A DNA stretch of 64,000 nucleotides from Caldifarciminota bacterium (GTDB lineage: Bacteria > Hydrothermota > UBA3073). The notes under the pieces were generated by a model. That model made no database searches. It was not told the DNA's origin and was given only the letters and a program-made list of their open reading frames with translations. The DNA lies in NCBI GenBank assembly GCA_030606335.1, contig JAUWGP010000001.1, forward strand, positions 1-64,000. Direction: 5' to 3'. Positions 15,847 to 24,734 of the stretch are shown piece after piece. Positions within the stretch are counted from its first letter, which is position 1; each line of letters begins with the position of its first letter. The translations under genes were made by a program, and so were the position numbers.

Positions 15847-18567
15847 ATGAAAATTTTTTTATTTCTATTATTTCTCCCCTTTATACTTTCTGCCGATATA
15901 TGGATAGAAACAGACTGGAGTGAATCAGGGAGTTATGATTCGCTATATAACATCGAAAATAGGAGATTTCCAGGAGAACTAAGATTACATATACCTTCAA
16001 ACCAAACCTGGCTCGATACTATACAACTCGAAAACATCGTATCCATCATATCACTTGAACAAACCCCTGATGGTGTTCTCTGGGCAGGAACAAAGGGTGG
16101 GAAGGTATTTAGGTCTACAGACGGAGGAATTGAATGGGACACCGTGACACAGATTCCAAACGCAACCGATATATATGACCTTGCAGTCTATATTGATGGC
16201 TCTCTTATTGTATCAAAATCACCAGCGCCTGGAGGAATATACAGGTGGGACAGTATCTATAACATATGGGAACTTCTTGGTAACAGTATAAGCAACAGAA
16301 AGGTTCGTTCACTCTTGGTAGATCCATATGATTTCATATACGTAGGTATAGGAGATACATATGCAGAAATATGGATGTATGACCCTGTCGAGGATACCAC
16401 AACGAAAAGGGTCACCATATCAGGAGGTAAGATCATCCATACTCTCATACGCACCACCAATGGAGTAATGTGGGCAGGTGGTGAAACTGCCTCAGGAGGT
16501 TTTGTTGCACGCTCGGATGACGGATGGGCAACGTATGAAATCATAGGTTCCTTCCCCTCTTATGTTAGGAGTGTATATTCTCTTGCGTCTTTTCAGGACA
16601 CCATATTTGCAGGGACAGGTGATATCTATGGCACCATCTTCTTTCTTGAGGATACCAATTGGCTTACCCTGTTAGATACACCATATCTCCAGAAGGCAAG
16701 TAGTATCCTTCATATAAATAACATCTTGTACGTTTCTGGTACTGGATACGATGAAGTAAACACAGGTTATGTTATATCCATGAGAAATGATAACTGGCAG
16801 GTATTTCCAACTATCACAGGAATATTCGATTGTCCCTCGATACTTGTGGATGATACAGGATTTCTATTCGCAGGCACAAAACCAGGAGGCATACTCAAAA
16901 GCGGTTATTCAAAGGATGGCTTCATTATATCTAAAACATATGATATAGGTACAGACAATGGCAGCTCAGAGTTTGAACGGCTTATGATTGATGTATCTGA
17001 AACCGGTGGTTTGGTAGAAGTAAGGATACGGTCATTCAACGATTCATCATCCATTATTTCCTGGGATTCTTGTTCGGTCATACCTTCAGGGTCGTCGCTT
17101 GAAGATATAAATTCCATTACTAATGGAGATAGATACATTCAGTATAAAATTGATATGGAGACAGAAAACCAGGTGATTACCCCAATAGTATATGAAATCG
17201 GAATAGAGTATACAATTGATACTTTACCTCCTTATATTGTATATGCAAGGGCATCTGATGGAAGTGATAGTCTTATTCCAGGGATTGATACAGACGACTA
17301 TGTAGAGATAAGATTCTCTGAGTCTATTCTAGATACACCAGGTATAACTCCAACAAATATAGACTATATTCTCAGCCTATCACCTGAGGGAACCTGGTTA
17401 AACGGGCTGGGACTAATGTGTGGTGCAGTGTTTATAGAACCTGATTTGTTGAGATGGGAACCACTACTCTGGCCTCCATCAGTTGACCCCCCCTCTGTTT
17501 CAGTGGGTGATACCATATTCCCACATATCCTGACCGATATCTGGGGTAATCCTGTAACGGGTTTCTGTTTAATTGATGGCAGTTTCTATGAACCCGATAC
17601 TATATCTCCCTTTATAATTTCCTCTATTGCATATGATGCCGGGGGCGAGAAGGCAGGAGATGGAGATAGCGTAATAATTACATTCAGTGAGATTATGGAG
17701 GACGTGGTATTTGAGTATCTTGATAGCATCCTAAAACTCTCATCCTCTCATACATGGGGAGAAATTGACACAGCCATCCAGAGACAACTTGATTTAAAGA
17801 TTATCCTGAAGAATGGCTCAACTATCTCTATCGGGGATACAATATATCCAAACGGTGAGATTTTAAAGGACAGGCATGGAAACCCATGCTGTTCATTGTC
17901 TATTATAACAGGTAATCTTGGTGGAAGGCTTACTGCTACAGCCTGTGCAACCAATGGCCTTTTCCCGGAAGAAGAAATAGAGGATGGCGACTTCGTTAGA
18001 ATAGATTTCAATAGAAGGGTAGCACTCACAGGTGAATTAAGCTCTAATACTATAGATGATGTCTTAAGTCTTTCTGACTTCCACACGTGGTTTCCATGTC
18101 AGACAATCTGGAACATAGATAGTACATCATTGGTAATTGTATTCCATCCACAAAATGATACTCCGACTGTATGTATTGGAGACATAGTTTTCCCTGATTC
18201 AGTAACGATTATAGACAAGCATGGAAGGTATCTATACGAACCATTTTTAATAGAGGGTGAGTCACAAATTACCGAAAATAATTTCGATTCAATTTCCCCC
18301 GAACTTCGATTGATTGTATATCCGAATCCTGCAAGGGAAAGAGTAGTTATTGAAATAGAAGAGGGAAGAGAGAAGATATCCGTTTCTATCTATGACCTTT
18401 CCGGTAGATTTATAAAACAAATTAAAGGAAGTTCTGGAGAAGGTGATGGTCTTAAATTTATTTGGAATAGGAAAGATAAATCAGGAAATAGAGTTCCATC
18501 AGGTATATACTTCTGCACTATAAAGAGAATAGGTAGAAGAGATTGGAAGAAAATAATACTATTTTAA
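15847..18567 (+). CDS. Secreted propeller/Ig-like protein with C-terminal sorting domain
   Basis: 906 residues. Signal peptide MKIFLFLLFLPFILSA. Residues ~60-350 hold repeated WAGTKGGKVFRSTDGGIEW, WAGGETASGGFVARSDDGW and FAGTKPGGILKSG motifs, typical of sialidase/Ycf48-type propellers. Residues ~465-790 hold three similar Ig-like modules, each with a YVEIRFSESI, VIITFSEIM or FVRIDFNRRV strand followed by LSLS..TW and a VxxGDTIxPxxLxDxxGNP close, of the Big_5/SbsA kind. The last ~90 residues are the sorting domain (VYPNPARERVVIEI, IYDLSGRFIKQ, WNRKDKSGNRVPSGIYF). Expected to be surface-exposed. Substrate unknown. Confidence 0.85.
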   Translation: MKIFLFLLFLPFILSADIWIETDWSESGSYDSLYNIENRRFPGELRLHIPSNQTWLDTIQLENIVSIISLEQTPDGVLWAGTKGGKVFRSTDGGIEWDTVTQIPNATDIYDLAVYIDGSLIVSKSPAPGGIYRWDSIYNIWELLGNSISNRKVRSLLVDPYDFIYVGIGDTYAEIWMYDPVEDTTTKRVTISGGKIIHTLIRTTNGVMWAGGETASGGFVARSDDGWATYEIIGSFPSYVRSVYSLASFQDTIFAGTGDIYGTIFFLEDTNWLTLLDTPYLQKASSILHINNILYVSGTGYDEVNTGYVISMRNDNWQVFPTITGIFDCPSILVDDTGFLFAGTKPGGILKSGYSKDGFIISKTYDIGTDNGSSEFERLMIDVSETGGLVEVRIRSFNDSSSIISWDSCSVIPSGSSLEDINSITNGDRYIQYKIDMETENQVITPIVYEIGIEYTIDTLPPYIVYARASDGSDSLIPGIDTDDYVEIRFSESILDTPGITPTNIDYILSLSPEGTWLNGLGLMCGAVFIEPDLLRWEPLLWPPSVDPPSVSVGDTIFPHILTDIWGNPVTGFCLIDGSFYEPDTISPFIISSIAYDAGGEKAGDGDSVIITFSEIMEDVVFEYLDSILKLSSSHTWGEIDTAIQRQLDLKIILKNGSTISIGDTIYPNGEILKDRHGNPCCSLSIITGNLGGRLTATACATNGLFPEEEIEDGDFVRIDFNRRVALTGELSSNTIDDVLSLSDFHTWFPCQTIWNIDSTSLVIVFHPQNDTPTVCIGDIVFPDSVTIIDKHGRYLYEPFLIEGESQITENNFDSISPELRLIVYPNPARERVVIEIEEGREKISVSIYDLSGRFIKQIKGSSGEGDGLKFIWNRKDKSGNRVPSGIYFCTIKRIGRRDWKKIILF

Positions 18568-18600
18568 ATAGTTTATTATAGACAAACAGGTTTAAAAAAC

Positions 18601-18629
18601 TTGACAAAAATAAAAATTTAGTGTATAAT
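18601..18629 (+). promoter_or_regulatory. Promoter for the CARDB-type secreted proteins
   Basis: TTGACA (18601-18606), 17-base spacer, TATAAT (18624-18629), just after the preceding stop codon. The leader is about 33 bases and ends in AAAGGAGG (18657-18664) before ATG 18669. Confidence 0.88.
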
Positions 18630-18668
18630 TGAAAATCTATTTTTTATCATATTATAAAGGAGGTTCTT

Positions 18669-18896
18669 ATGAAATGGGGAATATTCCTTGTAACCCTTTC
18701 TCTTGCAATTGGTCTATACGGTAAGATTAATACCCAATCTGTGTATCCCTCAAAATCCCCAGTGGCTTTTGAATATAAATCTACCGGGGGTCCAGATGAT
18801 TATGGATATACATGGATTGATTCAGATGAAGCAGGAGGTCCTGAATTCAACTGGATAGATATAACAAACGATAGGAACCGAGTTTGTGGACCTTGA
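18669..18896 (+). CDS. N-terminal fragment of a frameshifted secreted protein
   Basis: 75 codons with a strong ribosome site (AAAGGAGG) and promoter. Signal peptide [18 protein letters not shown], then [23 protein letters not shown]. Exported proteins of this class normally continue directly with a TGT...L.DD...GPFPIGFxF segment. That continuation is found in the next frame from about 18874 ([19 protein letters not shown]), while this frame ends at the stop 18894-18896. The fragment therefore supplies the signal peptide that the downstream frame lacks. A one-base insertion (or two-base loss) between about 18865 and 18880 explains it. Whether it is real or an assembly error cannot be told from the sequence. 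Confidence 0.75.
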   Translation: MKWGIFLVTLSLAIGLYGKINTQSVYPSKSPVAFEYKSTGGPDDYGYTWIDSDEAGGPEFNWIDITNDRNRVCGP

Positions 18897-21546
18897 TGAC
18901 GATGAGATAAGGGGTCCATTTCCTATAGGTTTTGAGTTCCCATACTACTGGTATAAGGTAAACCAGTTCTATTTCTCTACAAACGGTGCAATGTCGTTTA
19001 GTGATAACGTACTCTACCATGTCTGGCCAAGTATGGGATACACCACTCAAATACCATCGCCTACAAGACCTAATGACATAGTCGTTCCTCTTGGTGGAGA
19101 CCTTATATTTGGTTCAGATGGTGGAGGTAGTGCCTACTACTGGTCAAATAATGTTGATACCTTTATTGTATCATGGATAGAGGTTCCAGAATGGAACGAT
19201 TCTTTAAACTATTATGGCTCCCATACCTTTCAATTAATTCTCACAAAAGAAGACAGTTGTATAATATTTCAATATGGTCCACAACTGGGAACATTTATGT
19301 GCATTATAGATGATCCTCCAAAGACTGCAATTGGTATCGAAAACTCATCCGGTAACATCGGATTACAGTATCTCTGGGACAATTCTCCTGCTGATAATAT
19401 GTATGAAGAGAATCTCGCAATCAAGTTTATACCTCCTATTACAGGTTCTTCTGTCAAGGATGTAAGTACTATTGCCGTAATCAATGAAGAAAGCAGAGGA
19501 ATGTTCCTAACTCCTGATGGTACCCTCTATCCCTGGGTTCAAATTAAAAATCTTGGCAATCAGACGGCTGCTCACTTCCAAACCTTTTGCAAAATTGATG
19601 ATGGTTCAAAAAATATTGTATATAGTGATTCTGTATCGATAACCACACTAGAACCAGGAGAAGTGGACACCGTGGATATGCCATCTTCCTGGGTCCCACA
19701 GGTAGCCGGTACATATACAGGTTATGGATACATCGTACTTGATGGAGACATGGCTGTAGCTAATGACAGTAGTAATGTAGAACTGCAGGTAATTAACATT
19801 CCTGGTTACCTTTCCTATGATGATGGATGGGCGGATAATGCCTGGGCTTACCACTATGCGGGAAATGCATGGGCTAATAAGTTTACACCTCCAGAATATC
19901 CTGCCAGAATCAACGAGGTAAGCTACTATATCTGGGGAGAGGACTGGCCAGATCCAGGAGGAAACGATATGATTGTGTGGGTATTGGATGATAATGGAAT
20001 AGATGGCTCTCCTGGAACTATACTATATATAGACACGCTACTCGGCACAGTGATAAGGGATGCCTGGAACTACGTGGAGTTAGACAGCAGGGGAGTATTA
20101 ATAGAAGATGGTTCATTCTATGTAGCCTATGTGCAGTATGCAGATAACCCTTTCTGCCCGGCGCTTTCATGCGATGATACACCTCCATTTTCAAGACAGG
20201 CATGGGATTATACTGCCTCCTCAGATAAATGGGACCCTGATGTTACACAACTATACGACTGGATGATAAGGGCTTATATGGATGTGCCCTTCAATGTCGA
20301 TGCAAAATTGATATCAATAAACTCTCCCGGGGAGGTTGTAGACATAGGTGAGGTAATTACTCCTCAGATTACTGTGGGAAATGCAGGACTTAATACCATA
20401 TCTTTCAGTGCTCATCTTATTATAGATTCACTCGGTTCTTTAGTTTATGATGAAGAAATGTCAGTAAATGACCTCGAACCGAATTCATCAAGAGATATAG
20501 ATTTCCCTGTCTGGACTTCTGCTGGTGCTGGATGTCAATATACGATTACCTCATGGGTTTACATTGCAGGTGATGGAAATACATCCAACGACACCCTCTT
20601 CCAAACAACCATGGTTGCAGGAGGTGATTATCTCGTGTGGGACCCTGACCCCAATCACTCGAGTGGACCTGTTATAGATTCTCTCCTCGAAGGTTTGGGT
20701 TATGCCGGTTACTATACACATAATATATTAGATATAATCGGCTTCCTGTCTGAATATGTGACTATCTATGTGTGCTGTGGACAGTATCCTAATGTCTATC
20801 AGATCGCAGATGGAAGTATTGAGGCAGATTCTCTCCTGAACTATATAAGTAATGGTGGGAAATTATATATCGAGGGTGGAGATGTATGGTGGTATGATCC
20901 AACACACGGCGGGTTTGACTTCAATTCTTATTTTGGTGATACGGCTATATCGGATGGCAGTACAGCTCCTGTTTCATCTGTTACAGGTGCTGCAGGTTCG
21001 CTCTTTGAGGGGATGAGCTTTACGTATTCTGGAGAATCGAGATACTCAGATAGAGTTGCATCAAAAGGATGTACTATCGGTTTCCTGGACGAAGGCGGTG
21101 ATAGTATAGGATGGTATTATGTAAATCCCACACTCAACTCAAGGACATTTGGTTTCTCAGTGGAGCTTGCTGGACTTGTAGATGGCGATTTCCCAAGCAC
21201 GAAACAGGAGGTATTGAGAAGGATTTATGAGTTTTTCTTAACAGGCATAGAGGAAGTTCAAACAGGTCCAAAGAAGTTCGCGGTCTCATGTCTGCCTAAT
21301 CCGGTAATAGACTACACAGTCTTCAGGTTCCAATTACCAGAAGCTTCACCTGTAAGTATAAAAATTTATGACATTACGGGTAGAGAAGTAAACACCCTAT
21401 ATGAAGGGAAAAATGAGAAAGGAATATACAACATCAGATGGAACTGTCTTGATACTCATGGCTCAAAAATACCCTCAGGTGTATACTTTGCCAAGTTTGA
21501 CCTTGGTAGGATGTCTTTCTCACAACGGCTTGTCGTAGTAAGGTAA
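18886..21546 (+). CDS. Main part of frameshifted CARDB/amidotransferase-like secreted protein with sorting domain
   Basis: 886 codons from the first in-frame GTG at 18886, which is unlikely to be a real start. With the 18669 fragment the product would be about 955 residues. After a sugar-binding-like first part ([22 protein letters not shown]) come two CARDB-like modules (IAVINEES...[11 protein letters not shown] and [15 protein letters not shown]...TVGNAGLNT) around a [11 protein letters not shown] module. Next is an amidotransferase-like domain from about residue 578 ([46 protein letters not shown]), then the sorting domain ([31 protein letters not shown]). A tandem paralogue follows at 21667. 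Confidence 0.8.
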   Translation: MDLDDDEIRGPFPIGFEFPYYWYKVNQFYFSTNGAMSFSDNVLYHVWPSMGYTTQIPSPTRPNDIVVPLGGDLIFGSDGGGSAYYWSNNVDTFIVSWIEVPEWNDSLNYYGSHTFQLILTKEDSCIIFQYGPQLGTFMCIIDDPPKTAIGIENSSGNIGLQYLWDNSPADNMYEENLAIKFIPPITGSSVKDVSTIAVINEESRGMFLTPDGTLYPWVQIKNLGNQTAAHFQTFCKIDDGSKNIVYSDSVSITTLEPGEVDTVDMPSSWVPQVAGTYTGYGYIVLDGDMAVANDSSNVELQVINIPGYLSYDDGWADNAWAYHYAGNAWANKFTPPEYPARINEVSYYIWGEDWPDPGGNDMIVWVLDDNGIDGSPGTILYIDTLLGTVIRDAWNYVELDSRGVLIEDGSFYVAYVQYADNPFCPALSCDDTPPFSRQAWDYTASSDKWDPDVTQLYDWMIRAYMDVPFNVDAKLISINSPGEVVDIGEVITPQITVGNAGLNTISFSAHLIIDSLGSLVYDEEMSVNDLEPNSSRDIDFPVWTSAGAGCQYTITSWVYIAGDGNTSNDTLFQTTMVAGGDYLVWDPDPNHSSGPVIDSLLEGLGYAGYYTHNILDIIGFLSEYVTIYVCCGQYPNVYQIADGSIEADSLLNYISNGGKLYIEGGDVWWYDPTHGGFDFNSYFGDTAISDGSTAPVSSVTGAAGSLFEGMSFTYSGESRYSDRVASKGCTIGFLDEGGDSIGWYYVNPTLNSRTFGFSVELAGLVDGDFPSTKQEVLRRIYEFFLTGIEEVQTGPKKFAVSCLPNPVIDYTVFRFQLPEASPVSIKIYDITGREVNTLYEGKNEKGIYNIRWNCLDTHGSKIPSGVYFAKFDLGRMSFSQRLVVVR

Positions 21547-21666
21547 AAGAAGTTATTTATCTGAAAGAACCCATACCTGCCTGCTCTGTCTACCATCAGG
21601 CAGGTCTGTGGTTTAAATAATCAAAAAGATTAGTAAATTATTTTATTTATTATTATAGGAGGTGAT

Positions 21667-24336
21667 ATGAGAAAAATAGGTGTAATATTGATGCTCGGTC
21701 TATTCATAGCAGGATATGCTTGGAGCGGGCATCTAAATAGCATAGAGATACTCAAGGGAAACGTTGTAAACCCCACATATGTTGATAAAGTCACATATAT
21801 TGATAGAGGTGTGATAGATACGTTATGTTATGATGACGGGGATGCCACATCCTACTTTTCTGACTCGAGTGCCCTCTGGGCAGTGAGATTCACACCTGCC
21901 TCAGCCTGTAGTGTAGTTGGTGCACTCACAATGGTCTATAATTCCAATAATATTACAACTCCCTGTACTCTCTGGGTATGGGATGACAATGGCGGTCTTC
22001 CTGGAAACATAATTGGAGGCCCAATTATATTCCAGACTCCAAGTGTTGCGTGGCAGTATACTCCAATAACTGCTGAGGTTCCACGCAGTGATTTCCATAT
22101 AGGATACTGGGTTCCTGGAGGTGATGTAAATGGTGACCCTACAGCGGGTCCTGCCTCGTTGACTGATGTAGAAGGAGGAGATAGGAGTAATGCATACATT
22201 GATGGTTCATGGTACTCACTTTCTGCATTTGGAGACCTTATGATAAGGGCAGTTGTTAGTTACTCTGGTGATGTTCATGACCTTGCCTGCATAGGATTGG
22301 AGAATGCTGAGGGTCACTTTATGAACACAGGTTCTCCATCAATTCCATCTACAACTATCAAGAACAATGGAACATTACAGGAAACAAACTTTGATGTGAT
22401 ATGCACGGTGAAAAGAGGAGTATCCACTACATTTGCTGACACTATCGTAGTTGTTTCTCTTGACCCTGGAGCAACTATTGACACATTTTTTGCACAGTTC
22501 TCATTACCAGAAGACGGAGATTATATACTATCTGTCGAGACAGTACTTCCTGAGGATATGCTCCCTTCAAATGATAAAATGGAGTTTGAACTCTATGGTC
22601 TTACACCACCTGGTTGGGTATCTTATGATGATGGAACTGCAGATAATGCCTGGGCATGGACTACTGGTAGCAATGGTTGGGCACAGAGGCTCGATGCTCC
22701 GTTCTATCCCTCCAGGATAGACTCTATTGGGTATCATATATGGGAATCAAGCTGGCCTTCCCCTGGTGGAAATCAGATGATAGCTAAAATCTTTGATGAC
22801 AATGGTCCTGACGGAAAACCTGGAACAGAACTTTATAACTCTGGAGTTATAACCATTACAAGAGGAATATATAACCACATTCCTGTTCAGGGCAGGCTCA
22901 TTATAGACGATGGTACATTCTATGTAGCCTATATTCAGTCTGGTAATTACCCTAACTGTCCAGGATTATCAGAAGACCAGACAGCCCCGTTTGCTGGTGA
23001 ATCCTGGGGGTATTCAGGAGGAAGCTGGAATGTGGATGGTAATGAGTATATGATAAAGGCGTTTGTTACCTCGGTTATATACTTCGATGTTGGAATGGTT
23101 TCTATTGATTCTCCATCAGATTTTGTTGACCCGGAAGTAGCCATAGCACCGCAGGCAACTATTGAGAACTTCGGTGATTCCACAGCAAATGTTTTTGATG
23201 TTATATGCAGGATAGATTCGTCTGGTTCAACAGTCTATGGAGACACAGTCCTTATAGTCGACCTTGACCCTGGTAGACAGGAGATTGTAGTATTCAGGGA
23301 CTGGACACCTGGTCCTCAGGGTTCTGCATACCATCTTTACATGTGGACAGAATTCGCACAGGACCAGATTCCTTCAAATGACAGCATGGATATGACCATA
23401 CACTCAGGTGTTCCTGGTGGTGATTATCTTATCTGGGACCCTGACCCTGATAATTCCAGTGGACCGGTAATACATACCATACTCAGCGGGTTGAGACTAA
23501 GCGGTGACTATACAACTTCATTGACCTCATATATACAATTCCTATCGAACTATACCAGTATTTTTGTATGTTGTGGACAGTATCCAAGTACACATTTGAT
23601 AGCAGATGGAGGTTCAGATGCATTGGCTCTCGAATCCTATCTTACCTCTGGCAGCAATATGTACATGGAGGGGGGAGACGTATGGTTCTATGACCCGGAC
23701 CACGGCGGGCATGATTTCAATACATTCTTCGGTTCAGATGCTATTGGAGATGGTTCAGGTTCAATATCCGCTCTAAATGGTGTTGCAGGAAGTATGTGTG
23801 AGGATATGAGTTTCTCATTTAACGCAGACTTCTCCCAGTATTCCGATATATTCGGCACAGAGGGTGACGCTACACTCGCCTTTACGAATCAGAGTGGTCA
23901 ATATGTAGCCCACTATTATGTAAATACTTATGGTGGATGTACATTTGGCTTCTCAGGTGAATTTGCTGGTATTATTGACGGCACATTTCCAAATACACAA
24001 ACTGAACTTCTTTCCAGAATCATCAGTCACCTCCTCACTGGTATCGATGATATTCCTGTAGATATCAGATTCACAGTCAATGTTGCACCCAATCCTACAA
24101 AAGGAACTGTTATTATCAACTACTCTATACCGACTAAGTCAAATGTAAAACTCTATATATACGCCATTACAGGAAGACTTGTTAAAAGCACGGTATCTGA
24201 TAGAAGTGCTGGTACTTATTCCTTTGTGTGGAATGGAATTGATGAAAATGGAAATAGAGTTGCATCCGGTGTGTATTTCTACACTTTAGAGGCGGGTAAT
24301 TATAAGAGAACAGGAAAAATCACCATGTTGAAATAA
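21667..24336 (+). CDS. CARDB/amidotransferase-like secreted protein with sorting domain
   Basis: 889 residues with an excellent AGGAGGTGAT site before ATG 21667. Signal peptide MRKIGVILMLGLFIAGYAWSG. It shares with the preceding gene the DDGTADNAWAWTTGSNGWAQRL module (once here, with an extra related module near residues 55-200), two CARDB-like modules (about 215-310 and 475-570), the amidotransferase-like domain from residue ~583 (GGDYLIWDPDPDNSSGPV, IFVCCGQYPS, MYMEGGDVWFYD) and the sorting domain (VAPNPTKGTVIINYSI, IYAITGRLV, WNGIDENGNRVASGVYFYTL). It is intact where its neighbour is frameshifted and is followed by a terminator at 24357-24395. Function beyond surface display is unknown. 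Confidence 0.86.
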   Translation: MRKIGVILMLGLFIAGYAWSGHLNSIEILKGNVVNPTYVDKVTYIDRGVIDTLCYDDGDATSYFSDSSALWAVRFTPASACSVVGALTMVYNSNNITTPCTLWVWDDNGGLPGNIIGGPIIFQTPSVAWQYTPITAEVPRSDFHIGYWVPGGDVNGDPTAGPASLTDVEGGDRSNAYIDGSWYSLSAFGDLMIRAVVSYSGDVHDLACIGLENAEGHFMNTGSPSIPSTTIKNNGTLQETNFDVICTVKRGVSTTFADTIVVVSLDPGATIDTFFAQFSLPEDGDYILSVETVLPEDMLPSNDKMEFELYGLTPPGWVSYDDGTADNAWAWTTGSNGWAQRLDAPFYPSRIDSIGYHIWESSWPSPGGNQMIAKIFDDNGPDGKPGTELYNSGVITITRGIYNHIPVQGRLIIDDGTFYVAYIQSGNYPNCPGLSEDQTAPFAGESWGYSGGSWNVDGNEYMIKAFVTSVIYFDVGMVSIDSPSDFVDPEVAIAPQATIENFGDSTANVFDVICRIDSSGSTVYGDTVLIVDLDPGRQEIVVFRDWTPGPQGSAYHLYMWTEFAQDQIPSNDSMDMTIHSGVPGGDYLIWDPDPDNSSGPVIHTILSGLRLSGDYTTSLTSYIQFLSNYTSIFVCCGQYPSTHLIADGGSDALALESYLTSGSNMYMEGGDVWFYDPDHGGHDFNTFFGSDAIGDGSGSISALNGVAGSMCEDMSFSFNADFSQYSDIFGTEGDATLAFTNQSGQYVAHYYVNTYGGCTFGFSGEFAGIIDGTFPNTQTELLSRIISHLLTGIDDIPVDIRFTVNVAPNPTKGTVIINYSIPTKSNVKLYIYAITGRLVKSTVSDRSAGTYSFVWNGIDENGNRVASGVYFYTLEAGNYKRTGKITMLK

Positions 24337-24356
24337 GACAGAATATGAATTAAAAC

Positions 24357-24395
24357 AAAAAGGCTGCCCTGTCCTGGCACGGGGTAGCCTTTTTT
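24357..24395 (+). terminator. Rho-independent terminator after 21667-24336
   Basis: AAAAAGGCTgCCC - loop - GGGgtAGCCTTTTTT: a GC-rich stem ending in a T run on the + strand, about 20 bases after the stop codon. The A run on the other side could make it bidirectional. Confidence 0.85.
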
Positions 24396-24734
24396 AAATA
24401 ATTTAATTACTAATAAAATTTCCGACAGAAGACAACTTGGATTCTGTCATTGCGAGTTCCGATGACAATTGGAACGTGGCAATCTCATCTTTTGTAGCAT
24501 TTAACAGTTTGAAGACTGTCACTCCAGTTATTGTCTCTTGGGTCTCCAACTTATTATCTACATTTTATATTTGACATTTGCCTTTTAACATTTCCCTCTT
24601 TCATACTTTACACTCCATACGCTCCACACTCTTCCTTTTTTTCTTATCGCGACTGGGAAGTCGCTCCTACAATTTCTCGCTTTACGCCTTGCTCTATACG
24701 CTCTACACTCTTCCCTCTTCTCTACCTCCCCATC
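24396..24734. other. Gene-free convergent spacer
   Basis: No gene. It contains one gtcattgcgag-type repeat (24446-24489), simple words such as ttgacatttgccttttaacatttcc, pyrimidine-rich stretches (cactcttccctcttctctacctcccc), and a gcgactgggaagtcgc hairpin at about 24648-24663. It lies between a + strand terminator and the 3' end of the M6 protease gene. Confidence 0.6.
24446..24489. repeat. gtcattgcgag-type palindromic repeat
   Basis: gtcattgcgag at one end, gtggcaatctcatc at the other, and a ttccgatgac/aattggaa arm pair between them. Confidence 0.75.
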
